DNA from: Bradyrhizobium erythrophlei
GTDB lineage: Bacteria; Pseudomonadota; Alphaproteobacteria; Rhizobiales; Xanthobacteraceae
Assembly (NCBI GenBank): GCA_900129675.1
Contig: FSRD01000003.1
Coordinates: 1,116,001-1,180,000 of the forward strand
DNA length: 64,000 nucleotides
Reading direction: 5' to 3'
Below the pieces are notes generated by a model. The model saw only the letters and a list, made by a program, of their open reading frames with translations, was not told where the DNA came from and did not search any database. Below are positions 1-8,274 of this stretch, piece by piece; the stretch's first letter is position 1; the number at the start of each line of letters is the position of its first letter. A program made the position numbers and the translations under genes.

Positions 1-771
1 AACGCGCAGGTAGCGATTGCCGCGCCTGGAGATTTTGCCGAGGATCGTGCGATCTCCCGTCGAGATCTGCTTGGGCACCAGTCCGAGCCAGGCGCCGAAG
101 TCGCGGCCTTTGGAGAATACGTCTCCAGTGCCGATCGCGGCCACCATGGCGCTCGAAATGATCGGCCCGATGCCGGGCACCGTCATCAGGCGCCAGTCGC
201 CTGCCAACTCCTCGATGATGCGCAACATGCGAGGCGCGAGGACATCGGTGCGCGTCGCGAGGATACCCGGCAACTCGGACCGCAGCGAACGCAGGCCTTG
301 CCGCACGGCGATGCCCCGCTCCAGCAGGAACGCACGGATCTGATTGATGACGCCGGTACGCTGACCGACCAGCCGCTCGCGCACCCGATGCAGTGCCTGC
401 AGATCAAGTTGCTCCGCGGTCTTGGTCGCCACGAACTTCATCGTCGGGCGCTGCACGGCTTCGGCAATCGCTTCGGCATCATTGAAGTCGTTCTTCTGTC
501 CCTTGCTATAGGGGCGGACATATTTGGCCGGCATCAACCTGGCATCGTGACCAAGCGATGCGAGTTTGCGGCTCAGGTGATGCGCGCCGACGCAGGCTTC
601 CATGCCGACCAGGCAGGGCGGTATATTGGCGAGCCGCGCTTCCACTTGGCCACGCGACCACTTTTGCCGCAGCACGATGGCGCCGCGCGCATCGTGGCCC
701 ACGACGTGGAACGAGTTCTTGCCGATATCGATGCCGATCACGGCGATCGCGGTATTGGGTATCTGAGACAT
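1..771 (-). CDS. IS110-family transposase, 5' part, cut by window edge
   Basis: This is a transposase of the IS110 group, which uses a RuvC-like DEDD active site rather than a classical DDE fold. I read 257 codons from an ATG at 769-771; the stop lies outside the window. The RuvC-like domain shows GIDIGKNSFHV (Asp15), GMEAC (Glu58) and NDFNDAEAIAE (Asp95 and Asp98). The second transposase domain starts with VPGIGPIISSA and continues through FGAWLGLVPKQ to the edge. No frameshift is visible, so the copy may be intact. The outer end of the element is probably in the non-coding 772-919 stretch, but IS110 ends carry little repeat structure and I cannot place it. Confidence 0.88.
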   Translation of the reverse strand, partial: MSQIPNTAIAVIGIDIGKNSFHVVGHDARGAIVLRQKWSRGQVEARLANIPPCLVGMEACVGAHHLSRKLASLGHDARLMPAKYVRPYSKGQKNDFNDAEAIAEAVQRPTMKFVATKTAEQLDLQALHRVRERLVGQRTGVINQIRAFLLERGIAVRQGLRSLRSELPGILATRTDVLAPRMLRIIEELAGDWRLMTVPGIGPIISSAMVAAIGTGDVFSKGRDFGAWLGLVPKQISTGDRTILGKISRRGNRYLRV

Positions 772-919
772 GGCGTGCTCCTTGTCTTTGGCGCCCCTTG
801 CCAGCTTCGCTTGCTGGCGGGGCAGGAGCACGGCCGGACCATCCCATTACCGGTCATTCTCCTAGACAGGCTGTCTCGTCTGGGGGATCATGTAGCGCTG
901 CGCGAACCGGGGCGCCGCC

Positions 920-3900
920 ATGGACGTCGGAGGTTGGCTGCGGAAGCTTGGCCTCGGACATTATGAGGCAGCCTTCCGCGAGAATAAGATCGACGACACG
1001 GTCCTGCCGAGTTTGACGGCGGAGGACGTGAAGGATCTTGGTGTCGGATTTGTCGGGGATCGCCGTAAGCTGCTCGACGCCATCGCTGCCTTGCGCGCTG
1101 GAGCGATCGCACCAACGCCACTATCCGACGCTCCTCTGGCAACCGACAAAGCCGCCAAGGACAGCGCCGAGCGCCGCCAGGTTACCGTGATGTTCTCAGA
1201 CCTTGTCGGTTCGACGGCGCTCTCCGCCCGTCTGGACCTAGAGGACCTGCGCGAAGTCATTTCGGCCTATCAGATGTGCGTCGCCGATACTGTGCGCCGC
1301 TTCGGGGGCTTCGTCGCCAGATACATGGGCGACGGCGTGCTGATTTATTTCGGCTATCCCGCAGCGCATGAGGATGACGCCGAGCGTGCGGTTCGGGCCG
1401 GCCTCGCGCTAGTCGATGCGGTTGCGACGCTCCCGGCTCCTGAGCCCGTACAGGTGCGGGTTGGGGCTGCCACCGGGATGGTGGTCGTCGGAGATCTTGT
1501 CGGGTCCGGCAAAGGGCAGGCGCGCGATATTGTTGGCGAGACGCCGAACCTTGCGGCACGCCTTCAAGCCATCGCCGAGCCGAACACGGTCGCTATTGCT
1601 GAGGCCACCCGCAACCTGCTCGGCAATCTCTTCGAGCTGCGGGACCTCGGGCCAAAGGAGCTCAAGGGGATCACCGGGCCGGTGAAGGCTTTCGCAGTGC
1701 TGCGGGCAGGTTCTGTCGAGAGCCGCTTCGAGGCGATGCACGCCGGCGGCATGACTGCACTCGTTGGACGAGAAGAAGAGCTTGAACTGCTCTTGCGGCG
1801 CTGGGCGAGAGCCAAGACCGGCGAAGGTCAGGCGGTGCTGCTGTCGGGTGAGGCCGGGATCGGCAAATCCAGGCTCTCCGCTGCGCTCATGGAGGACATC
1901 GCGGCCGAACCACATACGCGCTTGCGTTATTTCTGCTCGCCACAGCACACGGACAGCGCTTTTTATCCGGTTATCGCTCAGCTTGAACGAGCGGCGGGCT
2001 TCGAGAAACACGCCCCGCCTGAGATCAAGCTGGATAAGCTCGTATCATTCCTAGGGTCGTCGCCGCAGGCGGCGAGCGACATTCAGCTTTTGGCCGAATT
2101 GTTGTCGGTTCCAACGGGCGATCGCTATCCGCCTCTGAACTGGAGCCCGCAGCGCAAGAAGGAAAAGACGTTCGAGGCGTTGCTGCGGCAACACGAACTA
2201 CTGACGCACCGACAACCGGTGCTAATGATCTTCGAGGATGTGCATTGGATCGACCCCAGCTCGCGGGAGCTGCTCGATCTCACGCTAGAACGGGTGCAGC
2301 GCCTGCCGGTGCTGCTCCTGATCACCTTTCGTCCCGAATTTCAGCCGCCCTGGGTAGGCCTACCGCACGTGACGATGCACCCACTCAGTCGGCTCGATCG
2401 ACGCGACGGTGCCTCGCTCGTGCAGCGGGTCGCCGAGAACAAAGGGCTGCCCGACGCGATCGTCGATGAGATCGTCACGCGCGCGGATGGTGTCCCGCTC
2501 TTCGTGGAGGAGCTGACAAAGGCAGTGCTTGAAACGGGTGAAGATGCTGTCATTGCTGAACAGATAATCTCCGCGACCCCGCCGGCGTCGCACATGGTCC
2601 CGGCCACGCTGCACGCCTCGCTGATGGCTCGGCTCGATCGGCTCGGCTTGGCGGCCAAGGAGGTGGCGCAGATCGGAGCAGCCATCGGTCGGGAGTTCTC
2701 TTTCGATCTAATGGCGTCCGTTGCGCGGCGGAGCAAAGAGGAACTGCTAGCCGCGCTCGATCAGCTCGTCGATGCTGGCCTAGTCTTTCGCCGGGGCACT
2801 CCGCCGCAGGCGACCTTCCTGTTCAAGCACGCGCTGGTGCAGGAGGCGGCGTACAATGTCTTGCTGCGCGGCCAACGCCAAGAATTGCATACTCGCATCG
2901 CCCGGGTGCTCGAGCAAGAATTCCCCGGTGACGCCACCGTGCCCGAACTGCTCGCGCATCACTTCGCAGAAGCGGGGCTCGCTGAGGCGGCGGTCGAGAA
3001 CTGGCTTAAGGCCGGGCGGCTGGCAATCGCGCATTCGGCGACGGCCGAGGCGGAGGCGCAGCTGACCCGGGCGCTGGAGCTGCTGGCCACGCTGCCGGAT
3101 GGCCCGACCCGGCGTCGGCAAGAACTCGACGTACAAGTGGCGCTCGGTGGTGCCCTCATCAGCGTCAAGGGCTACGCCGCGACGGAAACCGGGCGCGCCT
3201 ACGCCCGCGCCCGCGAGCTGTGCCGGAAAGTTGGGGAGATCCCGCAGCTCTTCCCAGTCCTCTTCGGCCAGGCGGTCATTCACATGCAGCGCGCCGAGCA
3301 CTTCGCGGCGCTCGAGGTATCGGAGGAGTTGCTCCGTTTAGCGGAGCGGCAGGAGGATCCTGCTCGCGTGCTAGTCGGCCACCGCGTGGTCGGGGCGAGC
3401 CTGTTCCACCTCGGCCGTTTCGCAGGAGCCCGCGACCACCTGGAACGGACGCTCAGCCTCTACAATCCAGAGCGGGACCGAGCGCTCGCGTTCCATTGGG
3501 CGCACGACCAACGGGTGACGGCCCTGTGTTGGTTATCTTGGACGTTGTGCGTCTTGGGATATCCCGATCAGGCCATGGCGCGCAGCAGCGAAGCGCTCGC
3601 GGACGCCCGAGCCTTAGGGCACCTTCCGACCCTGGCGTATGCGCTGGTGTGGAATGCCATTATATGGCAGTTGCGTCGGCAGCACCGGGAGGCGCGGGCC
3701 GCGTCGGCGGAGCTGATGTCGCTGGCAACGGAGCAGCGCTTCCCGCTGTGGCAGGCGGCGGCAATGATAGTAGGCGGCTGGGCGCAAGCCGTAGCCGGAG
3801 ATAGCGAGGCCGGCTCGGCGCAACTGCGGCATGGCTTGGCGGGGTGGCAGGCGACCGGCGCGGAAGGCTGGTTGCCATACCACCTCGGTGTGGCCGCCGA

Positions 3901-4273
3901 CGTGTGCTGGAGGGCTGGCCAAGCCGACGAGGCACTAAACCTGACTCTCAACGCGCTGGCGAGGGCGGAGAACACAGCGGCGCACTGGTTCGAGGCGGAG
4001 CTTCACCGGCTCAGGGGCGAGCTCTTGATTGCCAACTCGGATCGAAAGGAGGGCACGCGGTGCCTTCTCCGCGCCCTCAGGGTTGCCCGCGAGCAAAATG
4101 CCAAAATGTGGGAACTCCGCGCCTCCACGTGTCTCGCCCGCCTGTGGCGCGACCAGGGCAAGCGTAACGCAGCAAGCGAACTCCTCGCACCAGTCTATGG
4201 CTGGTTCACAGAAGGCTTCGACACGATCGATTTGAAGGAAGCCAAGGCACTGCTTGACCTGCTGGCGTCCTAG
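920..4273 (+). CDS. SAM domain / class III adenylate-guanylate cyclase / AAA ATPase / TPR regulator
   Basis: This is a 1117-residue cytoplasmic multidomain signalling protein. Residues about 1-60 resemble a SAM domain (WLRKLGLGHYEAAF, LGVGFVGDRRKLL). Residues about 85-250 are a class III nucleotide cyclase (VTVMFSDLVGST with a metal-binding Asp near 94, then RYMGDGVLIYFGYP). An AAA-type ATPase follows, with Walker A GEAGIGKSRL near 308-316 and Walker B MIFEDVHW near 435-442. The last 400 residues are alpha-helical TPR-like repeats. Proteins of this layout are common in Bradyrhizobium; their ligands are mostly unknown. The ATG at 920 gives the complete SAM domain, although the ribosome binding site is weak. 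It stands alone, between the IS110 gene and the binding-protein gene. Confidence 0.9.
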   Translation: MDVGGWLRKLGLGHYEAAFRENKIDDTVLPSLTAEDVKDLGVGFVGDRRKLLDAIAALRAGAIAPTPLSDAPLATDKAAKDSAERRQVTVMFSDLVGSTALSARLDLEDLREVISAYQMCVADTVRRFGGFVARYMGDGVLIYFGYPAAHEDDAERAVRAGLALVDAVATLPAPEPVQVRVGAATGMVVVGDLVGSGKGQARDIVGETPNLAARLQAIAEPNTVAIAEATRNLLGNLFELRDLGPKELKGITGPVKAFAVLRAGSVESRFEAMHAGGMTALVGREEELELLLRRWARAKTGEGQAVLLSGEAGIGKSRLSAALMEDIAAEPHTRLRYFCSPQHTDSAFYPVIAQLERAAGFEKHAPPEIKLDKLVSFLGSSPQAASDIQLLAELLSVPTGDRYPPLNWSPQRKKEKTFEALLRQHELLTHRQPVLMIFEDVHWIDPSSRELLDLTLERVQRLPVLLLITFRPEFQPPWVGLPHVTMHPLSRLDRRDGASLVQRVAENKGLPDAIVDEIVTRADGVPLFVEELTKAVLETGEDAVIAEQIISATPPASHMVPATLHASLMARLDRLGLAAKEVAQIGAAIGREFSFDLMASVARRSKEELLAALDQLVDAGLVFRRGTPPQATFLFKHALVQEAAYNVLLRGQRQELHTRIARVLEQEFPGDATVPELLAHHFAEAGLAEAAVENWLKAGRLAIAHSATAEAEAQLTRALELLATLPDGPTRRRQELDVQVALGGALISVKGYAATETGRAYARARELCRKVGEIPQLFPVLFGQAVIHMQRAEHFAALEVSEELLRLAERQEDPARVLVGHRVVGASLFHLGRFAGARDHLERTLSLYNPERDRALAFHWAHDQRVTALCWLSWTLCVLGYPDQAMARSSEALADARALGHLPTLAYALVWNAIIWQLRRQHREARAASAELMSLATEQRFPLWQAAAMIVGGWAQAVAGDSEAGSAQLRHGLAGWQATGAEGWLPYHLGVAADVCWRAGQADEALNLTLNALARAENTAAHWFEAELHRLRGELLIANSDRKEGTRCLLRALRVAREQNAKMWELRASTCLARLWRDQGKRNAASELLAPVYGWFTEGFDTIDLKEAKALLDLLAS

Positions 4274-4501
4274 GCTTGTCGAACAATGCGACTTCCGGAT
4301 TTGGCACCTTTGAGACATGCAGGCTGATGGTGATGATGTCATAGGGGTAGATCGGAAGTCATCGGCGGACGGTCAAAACGACGCGATTGACCCCATCTGA
4401 GACATCAATATCAATGGCTGGTCGAGTGCAATTTCAAGCGCGCAGCCGGGCCGCAAAGTGCTAGTCTTTAGGCATTGAGCGAGACGTGTTCTTTGGAAAC
4501 C

Positions 4502-5479
4502 ATGAGGCGACGCTATTTCATCGGGCTGCTCGGTGGCGCTGCCTTCGTCTGGCCGCTCGCGTCGCGCGCGCAACAGGTGGCCAAGCTGCCGACCATCGGG
4601 TATCTCGGCTCTGCCACAGCATCCACTCAGGGTCATTTGCGTGCGGCCTTCGTGCAAAGGCTGGCCGATCTCGGCTGGGTTGAAGGCCGTAATTGTGTCA
4701 TCGAATATCGCTGGGCGGAAGGACGCCGCGAGCTTGCCGACCAGATCGCGGCCGAGTTTGCCAAGCTCAAGGTCGATGTGATCATCACCTCAGGCGTCGT
4801 CAGCATCATCGCGGCAAAGCAGGCCGCACCGACCACTCCGATCGTGTTTGCGGTGACGGCGGATCCGGTGGCCTCCGGAGTCGTCGCAAGCCTTGCCCGG
4901 CCGGGCGGCAATATCACTGGCCTCGCGTCCCAAGGGACCGATTATGCCGGCAAGCAGATTGATCTCCTGCGCGAGATGGTCCCCTCGCTCCGACGTTTGG
5001 GGATCATTTTCAATGCCGGCAGCGTCGGCGCCACGGCGGAGATGCGCGCGGTTGAAGACATAGCTCGCAAGTTAAGTCTTGAAGTTTCGGATTTTGGAAT
5101 CCGGGGGACTGACGATATCGCGCCGGCCTTCGAGGCGCTCAAAGGAGTGGACGCGATCGACGTCGTGCCCGACCCGCTCACCCAAAGTAACCGGAGCCGG
5201 TTGATCACAATCGCACAAGAGCGCCGCTTGCCGGCCATTTATGGCACCCGCGAGTTCGCTGAAGCTGGAGGCCTGATGTCCTATGGACCGAGCCTTACGG
5301 ACCTCTATCGACGTTCCGCTGCTCTCGTCGACAAGATTCTGCGCGGCACCAAGCCCGCAGACATCCCGGTCGAGCAACCGACAAAATTCGAATTGATCGT
5401 CAACCTGAAGACCGCCAAGGCGATTGGCATTGACCTGTCGCCGACGCTGCTCGCCCGCGCCGACGAGGTGATCGAATGA
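4502..5479 (+). CDS. ABC-type substrate-binding protein (ABC_sub_bind family), Tat-like signal
   Basis: This is a 325-residue exported binding protein of the ABC_sub_bind family found in many orphan copies in Bradyrhizobium. The N-terminus MRRRYFIGLLGGAAFVWPL followed by SRAQQ is a twin-arginine-like signal peptide. The mature protein begins near KLPTIGYLGSA and keeps family features such as IEYRWAEGR, TTPIVFAVTADPV and GLASQGTDYAGKQ. I chose the ATG at 4502; an in-frame TTG at 4475 would add nine residues before the signal and is less likely. No permease or ATPase gene is adjacent, so its transporter, if any, is elsewhere. The ligand cannot be told from sequence. Confidence 0.88.
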   Translation: MRRRYFIGLLGGAAFVWPLASRAQQVAKLPTIGYLGSATASTQGHLRAAFVQRLADLGWVEGRNCVIEYRWAEGRRELADQIAAEFAKLKVDVIITSGVVSIIAAKQAAPTTPIVFAVTADPVASGVVASLARPGGNITGLASQGTDYAGKQIDLLREMVPSLRRLGIIFNAGSVGATAEMRAVEDIARKLSLEVSDFGIRGTDDIAPAFEALKGVDAIDVVPDPLTQSNRSRLITIAQERRLPAIYGTREFAEAGGLMSYGPSLTDLYRRSAALVDKILRGTKPADIPVEQPTKFELIVNLKTAKAIGIDLSPTLLARADEVIE

Positions 5480-5584
5480 AGGAACGACTTCCGGCATTCT
5501 CATTTTGTTGGTCTCGGATGACGAACGAACCACTGCGTGAACAAGATCTAACCATTAGCCAATCGGCTGCTCCGGAGGATTGCC

Positions 5585-6135
5585 ATGATCGAATTCAAAC
5601 AAATGCGCCGATCCTTAATGCTCGGCCTCGCAGGTCTCGGCATCGGCCAGACGTTGCCGCTGGGGCAGACTGCCGCTCAGGCAGCGGCGCCACAGGGCTA
5701 CGTGCTGGGCCCCGATGGCGGCGACCATCTCGTTCACTTCCGCAATCCGGGCAACATCTTCATCAAGGTCGACCCCGTCAAAGGCTCCGGCAATCTCGCT
5801 TTGGGAACCCAACAGGTCCCTATCGGCGCGGGCATCCCGATCCACAGACACTTCGAGATGGACGAAGCCTTCTACGTCCTGGAAGGCGGCGGAACATTCG
5901 TGCTGAATGATCAACCTCACCCATTCGAGAAGGGTGGAACGATATTCATTCCCAAGACCGCCTGGCACGGGTTTGCGAATCCCGATCACGAACTGCTACT
6001 GCTCTGGATTGTAACGCCTCCGGGCCTGGATGGCTTTTCCGAGAAACCTGCAATCCGCCCGGCGTGCCGCGAAAGCAGCTCACCAAGGACCAGATCAACG
6101 AGATTGCTCGCAAATATGCGACGGAATTCCGCTGA
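5585..6135 (+). pseudogene. Exported cupin-domain protein, frameshifted near the C-terminus
   Basis: A cupin protein with an N-terminal signal-like stretch (RRSLMLGLAGLGIG, cut near QTAAQA). The cupin barrel is clear: IPIHRHFEMDEAFYVLEGGG supplies the metal-binding His and Glu residues, and FIPKTAWHGFAN the second motif. After GLDGF at about 6035-6038 the first frame runs into unrelated sequence to 6208. Shifting by one base at the TTTT run restores a sensible ending, FRETCNPPGVPRKQL... to YATEFR and a TGA at 6133-6135. One T appears to be missing from a T5 run. This is either a true frameshift or a homopolymer sequencing error. The downstream neighbour at 6670-7065 also encodes a cupin. Confidence 0.8.
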
Positions 6136-6669
6136 TCGTGCGCCAAGCTTCCGGTACCCATCTGTGCGGATAGGGGCCTCGCTGCTCTTCGCCCGCAGTT
6201 CCAGTTGACTTCCGAGTCTGGCACAACTCGGACATGCCGCAGTAGTCGCCGCATGTCCGTTGTTGGGGGCAGAGCGGAAAACATATACTCCCATTGAGCT
6301 TTTCCGGTTTTGGTAGAGTCGAGATGTGGCGCGGTGGCTTTAGGTAGAACATATCTGTTGCCGCCTCTTTCGTCTGGCGGTGCCTTAGTGGTTCACACTC
6401 GCGCTGTCACCAATTCGTGACACGCTAATCGAAGGCTTCAGCCACTTCGTTACCTCCATGACTGCTCCGATTGCTTCCGGCTGGAGCGGTTGCCGGGTGG
6501 GGCTCGCACCCACTGGAAAGCGCCGCCTTGTCACGGCGCACACCCAACCCGGACATCGTCGCAATCAAGCGCGCAGGACATCCGTCGGGTCAGTAGGTGG
6601 TTTCCCGGCACCTTTGACACATGCCAAGGCGGACTGACGATGTCCGTTTCCGGGGACGCTTTCCACGTT
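6136..6669. other. Gene-poor stretch with a dispersed repeat
   Basis: I find no credible gene here. It holds one copy of an 85-base dispersed repeat (6228-6312) and gene-poor sequence rich in short inverted repeats around CGGACAT/ATGTCCG. Short open frames on both strands lack ribosome binding sites and protein-like composition. Confidence 0.6.
6228..6312. repeat. Dispersed 85-base repeat R3, copy 1
   Basis: An 85-base stretch almost identical to 7897-7981. It starts with an inverted repeat, CGGACATGC and GCATGTCCG around a 12-base spacer, and ends at TTGAGCTTTTCCGGTTTTG. A shorter third relative covers 33895-33934. It looks like a short intergenic repeat of the genome, with the hairpin as its most conserved part. 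Confidence 0.8.
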
Positions 6670-7065
6670 CTACTTCGCAGATAGATCGAGGCCTTTCGGC
6701 AGAGTAATCCAGAGGACGATCTGGTCGTCGGGTGAGTGACGGGACAAGTGACCCTTGCCAAAGGTGTCTTCAATCAAGACGAAGCTGCCAGCCGAAACGT
6801 GGCGGATCTCTCCGTCGCTTGTCTCGTAATCGACGGAGCCATTAAGACGGACGGTCAAAGTTCTCGCCGGGACAGTATGCCAACTAACTTCCCGTATCCC
6901 CCCCGGAATGTGGGTAAAGCGGACATCAGAAGCCGGGTATAAAGCCGAGAGTGCGAACGGAGGCACCTTATCACCGAATATGGGGCGCGCCGTCGTTGGG
7001 ATTTCCACCTCATCAAAATGGGATTCGCCATCTGGGGTCGAGTAGATGCGCAAGCATTTCAACAT
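6670..7065 (-). CDS. Cupin-domain protein
   Basis: A 131-residue small single-domain beta-barrel protein. Segments such as GIREVSWHTVPARTLTVRL, GSVDYETSDGEIRHV and GSFVLIEDTFGKGHLSRH resemble the two halves of a cupin fold; the second motif keeps Gly and His. The start is the ATG at 7063-7065. The same frame is open further upstream to 7407, but that extension overlaps the dispersed repeat at 7218-7305 and does not look like protein. It has no signal peptide. Function is unknown; small cupins of this kind often bind metals or sugars. Confidence 0.75.
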   Translation of the reverse strand: MLKCLRIYSTPDGESHFDEVEIPTTARPIFGDKVPPFALSALYPASDVRFTHIPGGIREVSWHTVPARTLTVRLNGSVDYETSDGEIRHVSAGSFVLIEDTFGKGHLSRHSPDDQIVLWITLPKGLDLSAK

Positions 7066-7217
7066 GGGATCACCGGCAACCAGAAGGCCAAGCCTAACTC
7101 GCAAGGAAATATATCGATCTAAGCTGGTGGTCAACCAAGCGCGGCGATTCGACCGCGTACCTGTCGAACCTCGCTCCGCCGATGAGGTGATCGAATAGGC
7201 GAGCCACTTCCGCCTTT

Positions 7218-7305
7218 GTGCTGGTTTTTGGACGCCGGCAACAAGGAGGCTCCGCACGCTCAACTGACCGGCGTCCAAAAAGCGCCAAGGCACGAAGTCG
7301 CGGGA
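7218..7305. repeat. Dispersed 88-base hairpin repeat R1, copy 1
   Basis: An 88-base stretch nearly identical to 34680-34767. It contains 13-base inverted arms, TTTTGGACGCCGG and CCGGCGTCCAAAA, about 29 bases apart, then AAGCGCCAAGGCACGAAGTCGC. The last third recurs in diverged form at 56074-56105. A REP-like or MITE-like intergenic repeat is the simplest reading. Confidence 0.82.
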
Positions 7306-7377
7306 GGTTAGGCAGAGGTGATGCAGCAAGCTGAGAGATTTGGCGGGCCGGTTTGATCGGATGTCGGTCGACGAGAT

Positions 7378-7981
7378 TCTTGTATGATCGGTTGGTGGCC
7401 TGGCCACAACTTTAGCGTCGTGGCACGAAGCTTGCTAATTAGTACAATTAATCTTGGCCTCCCTCGAGATTTCAATGAGTTGCGTGTTGCAAAAATATCG
7501 CGTTTTGCAACTTCCGCGTTAACAGCAGGAAAGCAACCTTTGGACTGCATGGGCCGAGCCGACCTTTGCGTATCGGGGGGAACCGCTTCAATCTCGTTCT
7601 ATACAACTCTGTGCTCGTCGTATCTCCGATGCCGGCGATCCAATCAAGCCCCTGCTGCGGGAGGACATCTTCTCAATTCGCCGAAGAATGCCAACTGCCG
7701 CACGCCAGTCCTCGATCAGGCGCTCATTGCAGCGGAACGACAGCGGTTGGTTGTGTCGCTCGCGGGGAGCTCGGACCCAACGGAGGTTGACGACTCCACC
7801 GCGCTATCGCTGTCCTCTCTCGACCGGTTACGAGTCTCTCGGCTCTTGCCCCCGCGCAGCGGGCTGGAGCGCAGCGACTTCGTGCGATGGCACTTTTCGG
7901 ACATGCCGCAGTAGTCGCCGCATGTCCGTTGTTGGGGGCAGAGCGGAAAACATAGACTCCCATTGAGCTTTTCAGCTTTTG
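7378..7981. repeat. Diverged repeat block R2, copy 1 (contains a sigma-54-like site and ends in R3)
   Basis: This block resembles 56203-56745 in patches: the promoter-like site, a palindrome at 7486-7511 (GTTGCAAAA / TTTTGCAAC) and the motif CGCGCAGCGGGCT followed by CGGACAT near the end. The final 85 bases are repeat R3 (copy 2, 7897-7981). Open frames cross the block on both strands; the one opposite the palindrome has a similar counterpart in the second copy (FATxNSLKSxG), so a small protein cannot be excluded, but nucleotide-level similarity explains it as well. Confidence 0.55.
7421..7436 (+). promoter_or_regulatory. Sigma-54 (RpoN)-type promoter
   Basis: TGGCACGAAGCTTGCT matches the RpoN -24/-12 consensus TGGCACG-N4-TTGCW, with the essential GG and GC separated by exactly 10 bases. 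A second match, TGGCACAAGTATTGCT, lies at 56226-56241 in a diverged copy of the same block. I do not see a NifA-type TGT-N10-ACA upstream site. No convincing gene follows on the + strand within 800 bases. Sequence shows the match; activity is inferred. Confidence 0.55.
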
Positions 7982-7985
7982 ACCC

Positions 7986-8142
7986 TGGCTGTGTGAAAAC
8001 GTGAAATCTTGCGAACGCTGGAGAATCTACTTCTCAGACCACGCGGCACTGGAGCTCAATATGCTCTCCGTAGTCTCAGAAGCGGCGTCAGAAGGAATGT
8101 TTTTCTCCGCAATTTGCGCGCCGTCGCGTTTTCACACAGCCA
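7986..8142. mobile_element. MITE-like element with 16-base terminal inverted repeats
   Basis: A 157-base unit bounded by perfect inverted repeats TGGCTGTGTGAAAACG (7986-8001) and its complement (8127-8142); similarity continues for two or three more bases. The inside holds no transposase, only a short open frame. Terminal repeats of this sort are found on some full-length IS elements, so this is probably a non-autonomous or internally deleted derivative moved by a transposase encoded elsewhere. I see no clear target duplication. Confidence 0.72.
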
Positions 8143-8274
8143 AGACCTATGCCGGAAGTCGCGTGTCATTCGGCATGCGCAATATTGACCCGTGATCGGC
8201 GTCCAAAAATTGCACGCCAAATAACACATTTGACCTCGCCAACACGCGGTTCATCGCTCCCGCAGGGTCTCCTG

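Noticed and set aside
298..966. Long + strand open frame of 222 codons opposite the IS110 transposase
   Set aside because: It lies on the strand opposite a gene with clear catalytic motifs, and its own composition is not protein-like.
7378..7440. NifA upstream activating sequence (TGT-N10-ACA) before the sigma-54-like promoter
   Set aside because: No TGT and ACA at the required 10-base spacing is present within 60 bases upstream.
7384..7914. A + strand ORF of 176 codons following the sigma-54-like site
   Set aside because: Its sequence has no fold-like pattern, no ribosome binding site, and it spans the repeat block; repeats explain it better.
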